Assembly: GCF_003672135.1 (NCBI RefSeq)
Contig: NC_039509.1
Coordinates: forward strand, 13,278,663-13,342,662
Length of the DNA stretch: 64,000 nucleotides
Direction: 5' to 3'
DNA from: Ooceraea biroi
Lineage: Eukaryota; Arthropoda; Insecta; Hymenoptera; Formicidae
This document shows positions 28,101 through 41,910 of the stretch, piece after piece. The notes below the pieces were generated by a model. That model was not told the DNA's origin, made no database searches, and saw only the letters and a program-made list of their open reading frames with translations. The translations under genes were made by a program, and so were the position numbers. The stretch's first letter is position 1. Every line of letters starts with the position of its first letter.

Positions 28101-30208
28101 TAATCTAAATTGTGGAACACGATAGTGTGGCAACATTGTTTCATTTTAGAAATGTATTACTGATCTATCTACGGATTTTTTAAACTTTTTTAGGAAAAAA
28201 TGAAGTAAATGAGCGCCATATCCAAAAAATCGCGTCTCACGATATCTATTTACGTTCTGCGAGTTTATATTTGGAGCGATGTGATTTATGATTCATAAAC
28301 GTGGTACCGTGGCAGGTCGATTTCCATAGATACACGAGGCCAACGTTATTGCGCCGATATATGCGTGTATATAGAATATCCCAGAGAAGTCATACACAAG
28401 CTTCCTCTGAATGATACCAAAGATAAATTATGAACAATAACAGTTGTCCCAATATTAGAGTACACGAGTAATATTTTTCAATTTCAACCAATAATTCATT
28501 AAAAATTAATACTTTATCTAACTTCGTAAGCGAATTTTAAGTATCAAATGTTAAATGGAAAATTTTATTATCAAAATAAGTAGTATTGTAAATTTTTTAA
28601 ATTAATTATAATAAAAATTAATTATAGTAAATAATTATTGCGTTCACCATAATTGTTGAATTCATAATTTTTCATGTAATATTTGAATCTGATATACTAA
28701 ATAAATAAATCATTAATGATTTCGACAGAATATTATATTGCTGTGAGCACGTGATAATACACAATAATCAGGTATTACACAGTGACAACGTAATAATATT
28801 ATAATTGTGCGGTTAATAAAATTATTCATCAACAAAAAAACTATCTCTCTTTTCCTCTCCTCCCCCCCTCTTTCTCTCTCTCTCTCTCTCTCTCTGTGAC
28901 GTCTATTCTCTAATATAATATCTTCAATCGTACAGATTTCCATCGATTAGATGTCACATTTCGATGTCAGATCTTCATCATTTTTTGTCATGCAATTATA
29001 GGTGCAAGTTTGAAAGCCATAACTACGCGGCAATATAACGCCGTTCGCTTTTAATCGATACTGACATCCACTGCAAGTTCGACCGTGTGAATCTGACCGA
29101 AAATGACGGATCATCCAATCAATCGTGGTTTCGTCAGAAAGAAGCGTGTCAGGAAAATCGGTTTTATATTTCGTATAGTGAATTTCGTTAATTAATCGTA
29201 CTATCGGAGATTACAGATCAGTGCTGATCAAATGCCATTCGAACATGTCAGTGTTTTTATTTTTATTTCAGATAAACGCGATAAATATGGTTTTTTACGA
29301 TGAAATATTAACAGCTTTGTGCAGTGTGTAGTAAAACCGTGAAATTATTATTTACGTAGCCTTGTTTCAATTATTTGACGTTTGAAGAATAAAATTATAC
29401 GTTTGTCTCTTTATAGAAACAACACAAAATTTTCCAAAAGGATTGATTATTCGTATAACGCAAAGTAAAACTCCATTTTGCTTAACCTCAAATATTATAC
29501 AATTTGGTTGAAAAAAAACAACTATCTATTTATAAATAGGTGCATGTTTTTTGCATGTTTTCTATCGCGAAAAGCATGGATAGCTCTTTACTTTAACTGC
29601 ATAATACTTTCTTACAATAGAGTACAAGAAATAATTTGCAACTTACGGGGCGATACGTGACCGCGCGCAGACCAATTTGCGGTAACGGCGTTGTGAATTT
29701 CGCGGCAGACGTGCCTGGGACATCGCACGGGCTTCGGAATCCATTCCTCCATGCCGAAGCATGGAACGCGATAAACAAACGGAAATTACATTGCGAGCTC
29801 GATAGAAAAATAGAGGCGCGTACCTAGCCCGCGGCACTTCTTTCGCAGAATAGCAGGACGAGGGGCCAGGTTCACTCGAAAAGTTTTGTTTCTCAACGGC
29901 AACGGGGTAGAAACGGAGAAAAAGGAAGAAGGATCTATGCGCGCGTCATTTCGGGCTTCTGAATTAGGACGCAGCGACGCTATCCACTCGCAGAAACTCG
30001 CTCTATGCAACGCTGAAATTTACTTTGATGCAGCTGCGTCGCGTGCAATTTGCAAATGCACCAAAAGCACCATCAATGCGAATCTTTCCTCACTTGTGAC
30101 ACAAGTTCCGCCAGAGAACCGTACAAATAAGAAATGTGATTCATCACTCTTCTTGTGGATGATGATGACACATTCAAGAAAAGAAGATTCTTACTGCTTC
30201 GTTAGTTA
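25193..30208. other. No gene seen
   Basis: Mostly AT-rich, with a CpG-rich patch at 25,250-25,700 and another at about 26,090-26,420. No domain, splice-consistent exon or matched transposon ends were recognised. A CT microsatellite lies at 28,873-28,895. Confidence 0.4.
28873..28895 (+). repeat. (CT)n microsatellite
   Basis: A pure CT run immediately after a C/T-rich tract. On the opposite strand it gives the low-complexity peptide RERERERE, which is not a gene. Confidence 0.95.
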
Positions 30209-30210
30209 TA

Positions 30211-31337
30211 CAGGGTGGGGCAATAACTATTACCACCTTAAATATCTTCTAATTTATAAGGTCCAGAGGAAAATTTATGTAATCAAAATTATACGGTACG
30301 AAGGGGGCTAACATATGGCGATAATAATTTTTGTCCTGGTGGAGGCGCTTCGAAGATATTAAGGTCACCTTCATTTTTTTTAATAGGTTCGGTATTTTTT
30401 TCCATAATTTTATAGAGGAGCTTAAAACAAATACGGAACTCATGACACAAAATTATTAAACAAGATTAAATGTAAATGAAAACGACAAAAAATACATTTT
30501 TATATTAATTAAATGAAATTTACGTTTAAAAGATGTACGAAATGACGCTTTATTAGTATGTTTTGTCGGAATGTTTTGATTTTGACATTCCTCATAAATG
30601 AGGATCAACTTGTTCTTCAAACGGATACATCGATGAAAATAAATAGGATTTTAAATGTTCGACGCGAAGGCTGAGTGCGATTAGGATATCGTTCAGCGTA
30701 TAAATTTTGCGCTCTCATTGAATTTTTTTGACATTCTCCATAAATGAGATCATTCTCCATCATGTCGACTTGTTCTTCAAATGAATACATCTTGCACGAT
30801 TGACTTATCTATCGATACTATTTTTTATGTTTATCTTATCCTGTGAACTTATTAAGATGGCCTTCAAAGGGTCTTTGTTTTCATTGAAATAAGTTTACGT
30901 CACTATTTATTTTCATCGATGTATCCGTTTGAAGAACAAGTTGATCCTCATTTATGAGGAATGTCAAAATCAAAACATTCCGACAAAACATACTAATAAA
31001 GCGTCATTTTGTACATCTTTTAAACGTAAATTTCATTTAATATAAAAATGTATTTTTTATCGTTTTCATTTACATTTAATCTTGTTTAATAATTTTGTGT
31101 CATGAGTTCCGTATTTGTTTTAAGCTCCTCTATAAAATTATGGAAAAAAAACATACCGAACCTATTAAAAAAAATGAAGGTGACCTTGATATCTTCGAAG
31201 CGCCTCCACCAGGACAAAAATTATTATCGCCATATGTTAGCCCCCTTCATACCGTATAATTTTGATTACATAAATTTTCCTCTGGACCTTATAAATTAGA
31301 AGATATTTAAGGTGGTAATAGTTATTGCCCCACCCTG
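30211..31337. mobile_element. Palindromic long-TIR Tc1/mariner-like non-autonomous element
   Basis: The element is 1,127 bp with about 435-bp terminal inverted repeats (30,211-30,646 and 30,903-31,337). They begin CAGGGTGGGGCAATAACTAT and are flanked by TA (30,209-30,210 and 31,338-31,339). The arms are nearly identical, including two mirrored 64-65 codon open frames that are a by-product of the symmetry. The 256-bp spacer has a diverged partial copy of arm sequence (about 30,727-30,796, matching about 30,580-30,630). No transposase motif is visible, so it would depend on an enzyme from elsewhere. Termini of the CAGGGTG type resemble those of the element at 24.4 kb, but the internal sequence differs. 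Confidence 0.9.
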
Positions 31338-34300
31338 TATATTTAATAAATAGATATCACGAGAGAAATGTGTTTTACTCTACATCTAGCTTATGTAATA
31401 AACTAGATGTATGTTATTAAAGCAAATTGTTTGTCTTCATTTCGATCAAAATACAGAGAATCAAATTAAAAAATTGTCAGGACATGGTTTTCATGATTAA
31501 TTGCAGACTTATGGATCACGCGTGCGGAGTGTAAACTTGAACTCCAGGCGGAAGAGACTGACATTCAAGTTTTTTTTTGACAGCAAGAGATATCAATATT
31601 TATGTATTTCTAATCTTTTCATCTGTTGCATTTTCTAATTTTATCAGATTTGCATTATATTGCAAAGTTAGATGTCGAGGTTCTACATTATTTTCTACAG
31701 AGATATATTTCAAGTTTGACTAATAGATTTTTCTAAATCATATTTGCGTTTGTTTTTTTATGTCAGTAACAAAATGAGACCACTGTAGATATATAAATAA
31801 AAGTAGATATATAAATAAAAAAATAAAGAAATTTTACGTTCACGAGTGATTTTCCGCCGCGACATGTTCCGTGAATCTAGCATCGCAGTACAGTAACAAA
31901 ACGTATGAAAGTCGCGGTCACAACTGGCGAAATTTCTTGGGAAAACCGTTCTTCCGAATATAGCTGCTGCAAATCAGACTCTGCACCGATATCAGTATGA
32001 CCTTTTTGAAAAATATAAAAAATTTCAATGAGAAGTCGACTTTTTTTCTTAGATAAAAGCTAATTTCTTCAAAAAGATAAGCATATTCTTATTATTCAAG
32101 AAGCAAATCTTTCTTACTCGTGCTGCATGCGAATTGTTCTATTGTATTACGTTGAATTTGAAGATAGACAAAACAAAAAGCATCCCTTGTGGCGCTACAC
32201 AGAAGTAAAATGTACCTGTCCCACTTTTAGCAAGCTATACATTCTGCTACGAAAAGTAAAGGCAGATATACGAAACATACTTGAGAACGTAAAGATGGTG
32301 TAGAAGATGTATGAAGAAGAAGTATTCTATAAAATAACTTGCTTTTAATATCAAATTTATAAAAAAGCATAATTATGATAAAATATAATATGTACGAAAT
32401 ATCTTAGCGGATATAATAAACAGATATAATAATAAATTTGCAGCGACGATAAAAATAAAAACAAAAAACTTCTCCAAACTTAACATGTCATATTTCAATA
32501 CGTTTCATATTTGTCGATTGTAGCATGCAGCAAAGTGCCGTAAAAACGAATTAAGAATTTTTATATATTATACATGTCATGAACAAGTGTATAATATATA
32601 TGTTATGATTGAATATGTTGACTGTGTACAATTTTCTACGTTAATATAATAACAATATAATTTATTAGTAAAGATTCAATATTAAAACTTATGCTTGCGA
32701 ATGCACTAAACAAGTAGTGCTCCAAAGCTTTATTCAACTATAACACGACTAATAGTATGCAGAGAAACTTGCGTACTATCCCTGCTGGAAATTTATGCTA
32801 TTGTGTGAAGTCAGCGAGAATCAGTATAATATACATATGTAGAAATATTACTTCTTTAAATCCTTGCACGTGACATTGATTCGTATAAAATGAAAAAAAT
32901 TCCAAAGTTATCACTATTTTTGCAAATGCCTCAGAAAGCTTCTGTAATCCTATTATGTATTTGCAATGTCGTATTTCCGCAGGTATCCTCTTGATTCCGT
33001 CTTACAATTTCATTTAATCGCATCAAGTTCTATCATTGCCACACAGATTCTCTAAGGAAAGCAAAATACTTGACATATTAATGTAAGTTTTCCTGCTGTC
33101 ATTTTATTGCCCGACGTTTCGCTTGCGACCCTGTTATGAAATCTATCGTCGGAAGCAGGAAATGTCGAAAAAAAAACAGAAAAAAACAAAAAGATTAACG
33201 AAAAGACTTGCAGGATGAAGTCGTAAGAATGAAGGAAGTTGCGCAAAATCCCTTTACACTCGAACTTCGCGCACCAGTTTTCTTGGCGTCAACGTGCACG
33301 ACGAACGATGAATTAACTGCGTTTCCTTGCGCGAGATATTTTCCAGAAAGAAACTCTAGTTTCGTGACGAACCGATAATCTCTGACAGCTTGTCCCAATA
33401 CACATTTCCTGTCTTGTAGCGAACAGTGTGTCGGAAACGCACGTAACAATAGGCGAACGTGCACGTAGCCATGCTACTACGAGAGAGCAACGCTAGAACG
33501 ACGCGAGAAAATCCTCCTTTTTCTATTTTTTGCTCATTTTTATCGAAACAAAGGCTACTACCTGTACCATCACGTATTTTCCGTTCACTGCCAATTCGTA
33601 TGTCCTCTCTTTCTCTCTCTATCATTTTGTGATATTTCGCCACAGATCGTCAGATCGTGCAGACTTCTCTGTGCTTCCTTTGTCTTTCCATCAATTTCTC
33701 TCCTACATTTGAGATATGTTTGTAGAAACGAAAGCGAGAAACAAAATGTATGTCTACAGTCGAAATGTATCAATAAAGTTTTGATGGACATAGAGATGGA
33801 TAGATATGAAAGGTTGGATATTGAATGCACAAAAGCGAAGAAAATTAACTTTTTTAATAATCGAGTTATATTGACCATGTTTTCAATATACTATATGAGC
33901 TATGTATCATTTCAATAGCTATCGGCTCATCGATTGATGTGAGAATCAATAAAACTCGGATGTGATTGATGATAATATAAAAAATGGAAAATGTAACAGT
34001 AGATTTATCTGATCTAATATTTATATAAAAATTAATAAAATTATTTTGTTTTTAAATTTATTAAAATGTGTTACTGACATAATCTGAAAACATAATATGT
34101 CTATAATTTATTTATTTGAGCAAAATTGAATAAAATATTAACAAAATTCATTAATACAATGTATATTTTTAATTTGTTGATAAAAATAAAAAAGGAAATA
34201 CCTTTACTTGTTTTTTGCATCAAATCAAATCTTTTGCATTTTAAAATTAATAACGATATTTTGAAACGTATAAAGAATATTTCTTCATTTATTATTACAG

Positions 34301-37300
34301 AAAATAATGTCAATAATATATCGTAGTATACCAAAACGAGAGAAACCGTACTGCTTTTATCTTTACATTGTCCAAATTAATTTCACTAATTTTAAACTGA
34401 ATTTGGAATTGAATGGGTTGAGAATAGATGGAATGGCTTTATCAATCTATTTTCCCAAAAATGTATTGAGGATCAATCGAGAAGTGAGATTCCAAACTCA
34501 GTCCGCAGTAATCGCTGCGAAGCGCGAGAGGAAAACGGAGGACTAAGAAAGAAAAGAGTGCGCGAATTCTGACGGCAATTCTTTTCGTTCACCTCGATTT
34601 GCAATCCTGGCAGGTCGCGAATCGGCTACCATGGGATTACCATGGGAAAGAAACATTCTCGCTCCAGGAAATTCCTTCGCCGATTCACTTTATTCGAAGC
34701 AACCCATCGTCGAGAGATCGCGGCCGCGCGTCGCACCCTTCCGTCTCTATCGAGATGAGAAAAAAATGTCTACACGTGGTGCCCGAGGCGCTTCTCCCTC
34801 TTTTTTATGAAATTCTTTCGAGATCAAGTATTCACGAATTTCATTCGATTCGAGACCCCAGCAGAATCGGAGGCAGTCGTTTGCGCCAGCAATTTATCAC
34901 TCTTGGATCCAGAACCGTATCTAGACTACGCTACGTGCTCGGCGTCTCTATGTGCGCGGCGAGAGATTTTACGGCAGCAAACGAAACAACCATCCTCTCG
35001 ACGTAATACAATCTATGGCAATTCTTCAAATGCGGCTTTTGCAGTCACTCGTTGCTTTATTGTACCTTAATTAATTAATCTTTGCGGAGACGTCTTTCGA
35101 ATGGAAACCTTTGCGAGTAGCATTCAATGCAGGACTGTGCCCCCATCGTTTCGCCTTAAAACCTATATTACTGGGCGCCAGGAATCTTGGAAGCGGCTTT
35201 ATTCGCGTTCTGATCGACTCATCAGCGATTCGTGTCAGTAGGACGCAGAAGGATTCTAGTGACTCCGATAGAACGAAGCATTTCTGATCCTGCATGAATC
35301 GACAAAATCTAGGTGGACGATAGCAGTAGCGGACACGCAGCAAGGTAAATGGCGAGAAACTATGAGAGAGATGGAATAAGGCGAGACAAGGAGATATATA
35401 TCGAGCAATCTGACCTCTCCCTTGTCCTCTTTCTCTTTCACTATCGCTGTTGTCATTTACCTTCCAAGTAGAAAAGGTAGCATGAGAGAGATAGACAAGG
35501 TGGAGTAGCTTATTTGCTCTTTGGAGCTGCGCCGTCTTCCTAGTAGAAGGTAATTTGCGCGTAAAGTGCACAAATAAGCGTATCATCAGAAAAGTGGAAC
35601 AGAGATTCGTATCACGATCAAATTTTTTTGCGTTTAACAACTTTGCAAGTAAATTTATAAAAAATGCAAAGAAACATAAATGAATAATGAAAAGGAGAAA
35701 TTCTAAAATCCTATTTTAACAGAAAAAAATAATGTAAGTAAATGTTCTAAAGTAATTTTAGATGACAAGTTTAAACAGAATTCGAAATAATTCTCATTGA
35801 AACAAAATACTCTCTTTTCTCTCTTCGGTAACTACAATATTCATAAATATTTAATTCTATTTTTCTTATTTTAAAGATACATGTTACAAATTGTAAATGT
35901 TGTTTTTATTATGCATTTTTATATTTTTATAAAAGAAAACGTGTTTAATTTAATTAATTTCTAATCATGTTCCTGGACGTATTAAGATAGAATATCTTGC
36001 TAATACGTAAGGAACTTCTTACATTCATTGCCGTTCGTTTTACTCTCGAAAGTCTCAAGAGCAAGAGGACGTTCATGGCTGAAGCCTTACTCTCTCAATA
36101 TCGCTATTGACTTTCATGATGCCTCTTGATAAGTCGTCCTCGGAACAATGGAAGTATATAATAGAATGAAAGAGAAAAAAAGAATATAAAGGGAATGGAT
36201 TATTTCTGGCTCGTAGACGACACATAGCGCTGTCGAATAATGTTGGGAAAGTAAATAAACGTCGTTGAGAAAAGTGCATGAGAGGAAAAGGATACGAGTA
36301 AACGTTACAAGAAGAAGTTAACTGAATTCTCTCTTGTAATATATCTTGCACAATAGAAAGGAAATCTCTATTATCTGAAACTTCTTTCGGAATCTACTTA
36401 CGCAATTATTGTCTAACGAAAATTTTAATTATTAATTATTTAATTGTTCTTACAAAAACATGAACGTTTTGCTATCATCGCAAGTTTTAGATTCTCAAAC
36501 TGTTCCTGACGTGCTAGTATTTCATTCAAGTCGTATTTTTATACGTCAACCTTTTTCACCGAAACACTCACTCGTACCTTGTTCGAACTAATCGATTCGA
36601 GTGACACACGCGCGGACGCTACACCGGGACGACACGGTAGAAAATAAAAAGGGACACACACACGACATAGGGACACGATGCAGCCGGACTAGGCGACGGG
36701 AAGTGGATTTTTGTCTGGTTGCACGGGGCAAACGGGGAAGGCCGCGCAAACGAATATCGCCAATAAACTACCAATCCAATTTAGTTACGCAGAAAATACC
36801 GTTACCCCCGCTTTTACGACCTGCCATTAGCCTCTTCCTTCATCTGTTCGCGTTTGAGTTCCCGTTTTGCACCAAAGAAAACTCGCCCTGGAGACGAGTT
36901 CACCGTCGCGTCTTTCGACCCCCTTGCAATCGAATCTGCTATCGCTGTTCCTTCGATAACGATGGAGTGGAAAAATGCAAATATCGTCGCGTCAGAACTT
37001 TACGGATTCCCCCTCGAAGAATTACGTAAGGATCCTGACAAAACACCCTTCGATGACGAAGAGAGAGAGAGAAAGAGTGGGCGTTCTGTCACTTTGAACG
37101 AGAGCGCAAATATGTTGCCGTAAGATCCCCTTTTACGAGCCGGATTTGTCTCTTTAACGTGGCTATAAAAAGTGACGCTTGGCTCGCAGAATTCGACGTA
37201 TTACTCCTGCGACATGCCAGCATTTCGGTCGACCAAAACCGCTGCGAGAGAAAATCCAGCACGGATTACTTGAAATGCCAAGAAACTATGAAGCAAATTA

Positions 37301-38003
37301 TTAAAAATACCACAATTTAAAATACCTTTTTCTATTATTTTGAACGTTTGATATAATTTGAGAATAGAATTATCGTATATGATTAACTTGCATGTAACAA
37401 GAAGATACATCGCAAAACATTATAAAATAGTTCATCAAATGAATGTGCGAAATTTTCTTACTCGTAAATTTTCGATGTAGAAAATTATTTTTCGAATTAT
37501 TTTTCTGAAACGATGACGATATAGCTTTATTTTATTGGCATTATAATAAAATCGCATATTTAAAGAGACGAATTAAAATATAACAACAGTTCGTTTAATA
37601 TCCCGTAATTTTACGATGAACGATAAACATCGGCTGCAATATTACTGTGACATACTAGCTATGTAAACCTGAAAATCTATAGCTTTGCGTAAAACGGCAT
37701 CAAAATTTTACGTCAACGGTCGGGGAGTTCCATATGAATCCCATCGATATTGTTTAACACCTACAATATTTTCTAATAGCCCCTGACAAACCGAAAGCAG
37801 ATAGATACACTCCGAAACTGATGCTATAATTTTCCCGCGCGCACGTCTCGCGATGTTGGTAATAAAAAGCGAGTATAAAACATTCCCTTCATTTTTTGCT
37901 ACCGACAAAGATTTGCGATGAAACAAATATTTCGTTCCATGTAAAAGGATAACTGTACTGTGAAATAGTTAACTGAAATTCCGGGAGGGTATGGCGCTGA
38001 GAC

Positions 38004-38034
<31 letters not shown>
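38004..38034 (+). repeat. (CT)n microsatellite
   Basis: A CT run with one TT interruption. It yields a false leucine/serine-rich signal-peptide-like open frame from 37,991. Confidence 0.93.
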
Positions 38035-39191
38035 GCTATTGTTTATTGTTTCAGATCTACTGCTGGTAAATATAGGATCAAAGAATAATGAAAATTTACT
38101 GTCGGCAATATGTGACATCCAGATCCCTCCGCCTCAAGGATATAGCTATAAGTCATCTCTCTTTCTCAGCTCCGATAGAAGACTATACCAATAACACTTT
38201 ATATGTGAGAAAAAGGTTTAAATCAATTTTTTAAAACAGATATAGGGTGTAAATTGTTTTTTTTAATTTGTTAACGTAATAGTGATTTTTTATTTTTTCT
38301 CTACATCTAATTGCTGCATCTCTTTCTATCTCTTTTCCTTCTTTATATTATCTCAAAATAAACATAATTGTATTTTATATAATGTAATTTTGTAGATAAT
38401 TTTACTTGATAAATAATCTAAGGTAATAAACTGGAAGCCTACTTAAGTTAAAAGCCTACAACTAATCTCCGATAACATAATACAAAATAATAAGGGAAGC
38501 CCGTTGTATTCTATTAGAAATTTGAGCGTTAAATGAAGTTATATTAAAATTTGTAAGGATACGGGGCGTGCATTAACACGATTAAATGAAACATTTTCGG
38601 ATAGACAAACTTCACAACACGCATTATATAGAAGACTTACAGTGGGATTATGGGAGGATTAGTATAGATTAAGCTCATAGTCAGTGGATGTCTGTAGTTT
38701 CTATGCTAACCACGGCCTAAATACATATCTCACTTCTGGCTTCTACGATATCCGCCTTGCTCTTATCTCTATCGTCCAACATGGCGGACGATCGAACAAG
38801 AAAATATCATGGAAATTTCATCGAGACAAATATTTCACAAATCTTTCCTTTTTCTTGTAAACAACTAATACCGTCTCAGGTGGTACCCAAACCAATAAGT
38901 GTCCTGAATTTAAGTAAGTTGTAAACTTAAACTATCGTAAAATTATGTTTGAAATACACAATAAATTAAAACTTAAACAGTATAAAACTTTTCATGGTTA
39001 CTACGCAAATGTATAATTAAAAATAATATTGCCTTCTATATGTTAATGTAGCGCTCAATATTTCTCTGTTTCAAAGGGAAATTATTTCACAAAAAGCATT
39101 GATACAACTATGTGAGCATTTCGTTATTATTGTATAAATATAAATCCATGATATCCATGATATAAATGAAGTTATCATTTTGGATAAAAAA

Positions 39192-39232
39192 TAAGAGAGA
39201 GAAAGAGAGGGAGAGAGAAATAAATAAATAAA
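39192..39232 (+). repeat. (GA)n/(AAAT)n simple repeat
   Basis: A GA-rich tract followed directly by repeated AAAT units. Confidence 0.85.
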
Positions 39233-39637
39233 TATTATGTATGTCTCTATACATTTCACCGATTAATTATAAAAATTATATAAAACATATATACGACAAT
39301 TATTGTATAATAAATTCATAAAAGTAATTATAATAATTACAATTCATTACATATTGTACATAAAAAGCGCCAGCGCTAAATAAAGGATATTCGCTTAAGG
39401 ATTTTTCTAAAATTTGTATGTTATATTGGGATTATCTGAATAATGTTTTAAAGTTTTAAACGATACATGTATTGTATGTATTATATATATTGTTACGTAT
39501 ATTATTTCCTCCGCAATGATATCAGATGAATGAAATGCAATATGAACAAATATTAAATATAATAGAATGAATAAACGTAAAATTGGTTTCCATGTTTATG
39601 ATGTCGAAATTATAACATATTATGCTTATATATATAT

Positions 39638-39680
39638 ATCTTCTGTATATAGTTTATTTCTAGGTTTATATACAGAAGAT
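39638..39680. repeat. 14-bp perfect inverted repeat, 15-nt loop
   Basis: ATCTTCTGTATATA at 39,638-39,651 is the exact reverse complement of 39,667-39,680. The flanks are TA-rich. Isolated hairpin potential; function unknown. Confidence 0.8.
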
Positions 39681-41604
39681 CGATATTACATAGATATAAT
39701 ACTGTAGGTAATAAACGATGTGAAAAGACTTAAATTATGTACATGATATAAAATATGTATTTCACACGATAAATTATTTTGATATATATAGATATATATT
39801 TGATATAGTATAGAATAACGAATTATGCAGTATGATCAATGTGATTATGATAATATGAATCATTGTTACCATAATCAAGCATGCACATTTCTGAAAAAAT
39901 ATATGAGATAATAGTAAAAAGTTATTCTGTTACCTTTGAGTTTGAAGAAATGAAAATGATATTAGAAACTAATATAGTCATAATATTCTATGTACAATCT
40001 ATATTCTATCATCAAATCCAATAAAAATTCTCCAAATACTTGCATATCCAAAAATCGAATTGATGATTAGTTGTTTAAATCATGTTCTACGAAAAACTGG
40101 AAAGCAATTTTTATCGATGCTATGTCTTCCGTTACGCGCGGAACAAAATGAAGGCAAACCTCTAATCCGGCCGGTTGGAAAATGAAGCGAAACAAATAGA
40201 AGCGTCGGTATACGTGCGATGCACTTTTACGGCATCATCAACGTGGATGTTTGTAGGACCGCCGTATCAGTAGAAATAGTTCTCTGTGCCCGGAATTTTA
40301 AAGTACCGTGAATTACATTCGTTTTACATACATAGTTATCGGTCGCGGCATGTAATATGAAAACGCTCTTTTCAAATACAGCCAGTTCTTCACACAATAT
40401 ACATACGTAAAAACCATGAGTTTTGTAAACACTATTAATTTAGTGATTATTAATTTTGAATGTAGTATTTTCAATGTAGTAACGAGATATAAAGAGTATC
40501 ACGAAAATTGTGAAATAGAATTCGTATCAGAATTGCTTTTACGCATAATAATTTTTACTTTTATCGACAGCAAACATTTTATTTAAAAAAATTGTCTGAA
40601 ACAAACTATTGAATATGAATATATAAAAAGACTGTTCTCTGTTATTATATTAAAGATAATAATTATTTCTAATATATCTGATAGTTATTTAATATAAATA
40701 ATAAAAATTATTAAATATATGTGTGTAAAAGTTAATGACAATAATTTAAAATAATTTAGAATTTAGGCTTTCGTTTATAAATAATAGTAGTAATGTTTTC
40801 TCAGACATGATCAAATCGTGCAAGAACAGTTACTTCTAACTTATTTCCATTTTTACTTAAAACAAATCAACTTTCCATGACTAAATCTGACATCAGAATT
40901 AATTTGCGCCTCGGGGATGCTCAGTGAAGAGAATCACTGGGATTCCCCAACAAATCTTCTTGAAAGTTGTACGAAGCAACGAACTCGATCGGGCGTTACA
41001 AGTTTTACGCGCGCTTCGTGTATTCGGCTGATTAAATTCTCCCATTGTCTCGTGCAAGAAAGAGCTACATCCCGTAATTTCCTGATCGATCGCGCTGTCG
41101 CTTGAGAAATGAAAAAGCGGTGAAAACATGACAACTAACTGTATTGCAGGACAGCAATAAGATATTAGGATAACCGCAATTTCCGAAAACCAAAAAACCC
41201 AGTCAAAGAAAAAGTGTTATCATTTTAAATCAATATTAGATCAATTCAATATTTTTCTGCTTTTCAAGAAAATATTATACTCTCTACATATCTTCCATAT
41301 TACAAAAGTTATAGAAAAATTTCTTAATTATTATGAAATGTATTCTTATAAGTTCTGAAATAGTCGCAATAGTACGAGAAATAATTTTATTCAGCTCTCA
41401 TTTAAGATGATTATATAATTAATATCAAGCGTTTATTTATTATTATCTGTTGGCATTTGTTTCCAATGTAACACGTACTTATGTACGTACTCAACGTTAA
41501 AAACGTAAAAACGTTAAAAACATAAGAAAACATAAGTATGCTATTTAATGGAGAAATGTGTATAAAGGATAAGATTCTATATAAAGACTGAGCTGGAAAT
41601 TATC

Positions 41605-41610
<6 letters not shown>

Positions 41611-41637
<27 letters not shown>

Positions 41638-41658
41638 TTTCCTAATTATATATATTCC

Positions 41659-41703
<45 letters not shown>
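41611..41703 (+). repeat. (TA)n microsatellite, interrupted
   Basis: Two TA runs (about 41,611-41,635 and 41,663-41,703) separated by a short spacer containing a duplicated TTCCTAATTATATATA-like unit. Confidence 0.93.
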
Positions 41704-41707
<4 letters not shown>

Positions 41708-41888
41708 AATATCGGTGTTCTCTTAGTTAAACGCTTCATGAGATTTTTTCCGTAAATTATTCACAAACGAGAAACCCAATTAGCAGAGCCATTTATTAAT
41801 TCCTCGGGCTATACACAGTCTATTTTAGATGGCATTCATTACATCGCAAAGAAATACGAGAAAATTCACGGGGTCAGAAGACCATACT

Positions 41889-41910
41889 TTCTCTCTCTCT
41901 CTCTCTCTCT
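41889..41910 (+). repeat. (CT)n microsatellite
   Basis: A pure CT dinucleotide run. Confidence 0.93.

Noticed and set aside
28713..28943. Minus-strand frame with Arg-Glu repeats
   Set aside because: Translation of a CT/GA microsatellite.
30249..31299. Two similar 64-65 residue frames on opposite strands
   Set aside because: They are mirror images produced by the inverted repeats of one palindromic element, with no family resemblance.
35071..35640. Longest minus-strand open frame, 189 codons
   Set aside because: No recognisable motif, low-complexity Arg/Ser/Leu composition, a competing overlapping frame, no splice or promoter context. Chance length in GC-richer DNA.
36540..36600. Possible donor of the missing upstream Dpr exon (AACAAG|GTACGAG on the minus strand)
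   Set aside because: The frame ending in that codon has a stop a few codons upstream and lacks the first-cysteine motif.
36601..37123. Overlapping plus-strand frames of 142 and 89 codons
   Set aside because: Two frames overlap each other and neither resembles a known family. Probably a CpG-rich noncoding patch.
37991..38194. Apparent signal-peptide protein starting with repeated Leu-Ser
   Set aside because: The hydrophobic start is the translation of a CT microsatellite.
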